Origin: Mansonella perstans
Taxonomy: Eukaryota; Nematoda; Chromadorea; Rhabditida; Onchocercidae
Direction: 5' to 3'
Assembly (NCBI GenBank): GCA_037074765.1
Contig: JBAMDO010000111.1
Span: 113,671 to 177,670, forward strand
Length of the DNA: 64,000 nt
The notes under the pieces were generated by a model. That model ran no database searches. It saw only the letters and a list, made by a program, of their open reading frames with translations, and had not been told where the DNA came from. Positions 63,908 to 64,000 of the stretch are shown piece after piece. Within the stretch, counting starts at the first letter, position 1. Each line of letters starts with the position of its first letter. The position numbers and the translations under genes were made by a program.

Positions 63908-64000
63908 AGTGTATTGTGTCTGTCATTCGGGGTGTGCTGTGTCTGTCATTCGGGGTGTGCTGTGTCTGTCATTCGGGGTGTGCTGTGTCTGTCATTCGGG
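63908..64000. repeat. 23-bp tandem repeat reaching the window edge
   Basis: Perfect units of GGTGTGCTGTGTCTGTCATT plus CGG start at 63931, 63954 and 63977. A diverged copy precedes them near 63908, and a further copy appears to start at 64000. The array is GC-rich compared with everything around it and continues beyond the window. Confidence 0.9.

Noticed and set aside
1..64000. Endosymbiont (Wolbachia-like) DNA insertion
   Set aside because: No bacterial-style long frames, ribosome-binding sites or gene clusters were found anywhere in the window.

Overview
The window is eukaryotic, AT-rich nuclear DNA and reads as a nematode chromosome segment. Small exons are separated by GT-AG introns whose acceptors are almost all TTTCAG-like. 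Start codons sit just downstream of acceptor-like sites, as expected with spliced-leader trans-splicing. The introns are mostly 100-500 nt, with several above 1 kb. That fits a filarial or other spirurid nematode better than Caenorhabditis, but this placement is inference. I saw no bacterial operons, rRNA, convincing tRNA or CRISPR array.

I rebuilt five multi-exon genes by hand, and in each one every exon junction keeps the reading frame. (1) 2034-9300 (+): a 1,090-residue BED zinc-finger protein with a C-terminal hAT dimerisation region, an apparent domesticated hAT transposase. (2) 14201-26303 (-): a 1,097-residue class-1 P4-ATPase phospholipid flippase, the TAT-1/ATP8A type. (3) 26603-28372 (+): a 228-residue SPRING1 (C12orf49) homologue. 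(4) 29338-34477 (+): a 710-residue TMEM209 homologue. (5) 36054-55114 (-): a 1,025-residue EPAC (cAMP-activated Rap guanine nucleotide exchange factor) with two cyclic-nucleotide-binding domains, DEP, REM, RA-like and CDC25 domains.

Layout: genes 1 and 2 converge on a 4.9-kb intergenic region. Genes 2 and 3 are head to head across about 300 bp that probably holds both promoters. Genes 3 and 4 lie in tandem about 1 kb apart. Genes 4 and 5 converge across 1.6 kb. From 55115 to the end there is almost 9 kb with no convincing gene, but with microsatellites, a 23-bp tandem repeat cut by the window edge, and one small repetitive open frame. The genes do not form a pathway. Loosely, three concern membranes (flippase, sterol-regulatory Golgi protein, nuclear-envelope protein), one cAMP signalling and one chromatin or DNA binding.

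The points most worth a second look are: the altered cAMP-contact residues in both EPAC cyclic-nucleotide domains (Lys where human EPAC has Gln in the second, loss of the phosphate-binding Arg in the first); the domesticated hAT gene; a 14-nt first coding exon for the flippase behind an intron carrying two codon-length minisatellites; a decayed LINE-like fragment in a flippase intron; and several strong hairpins.
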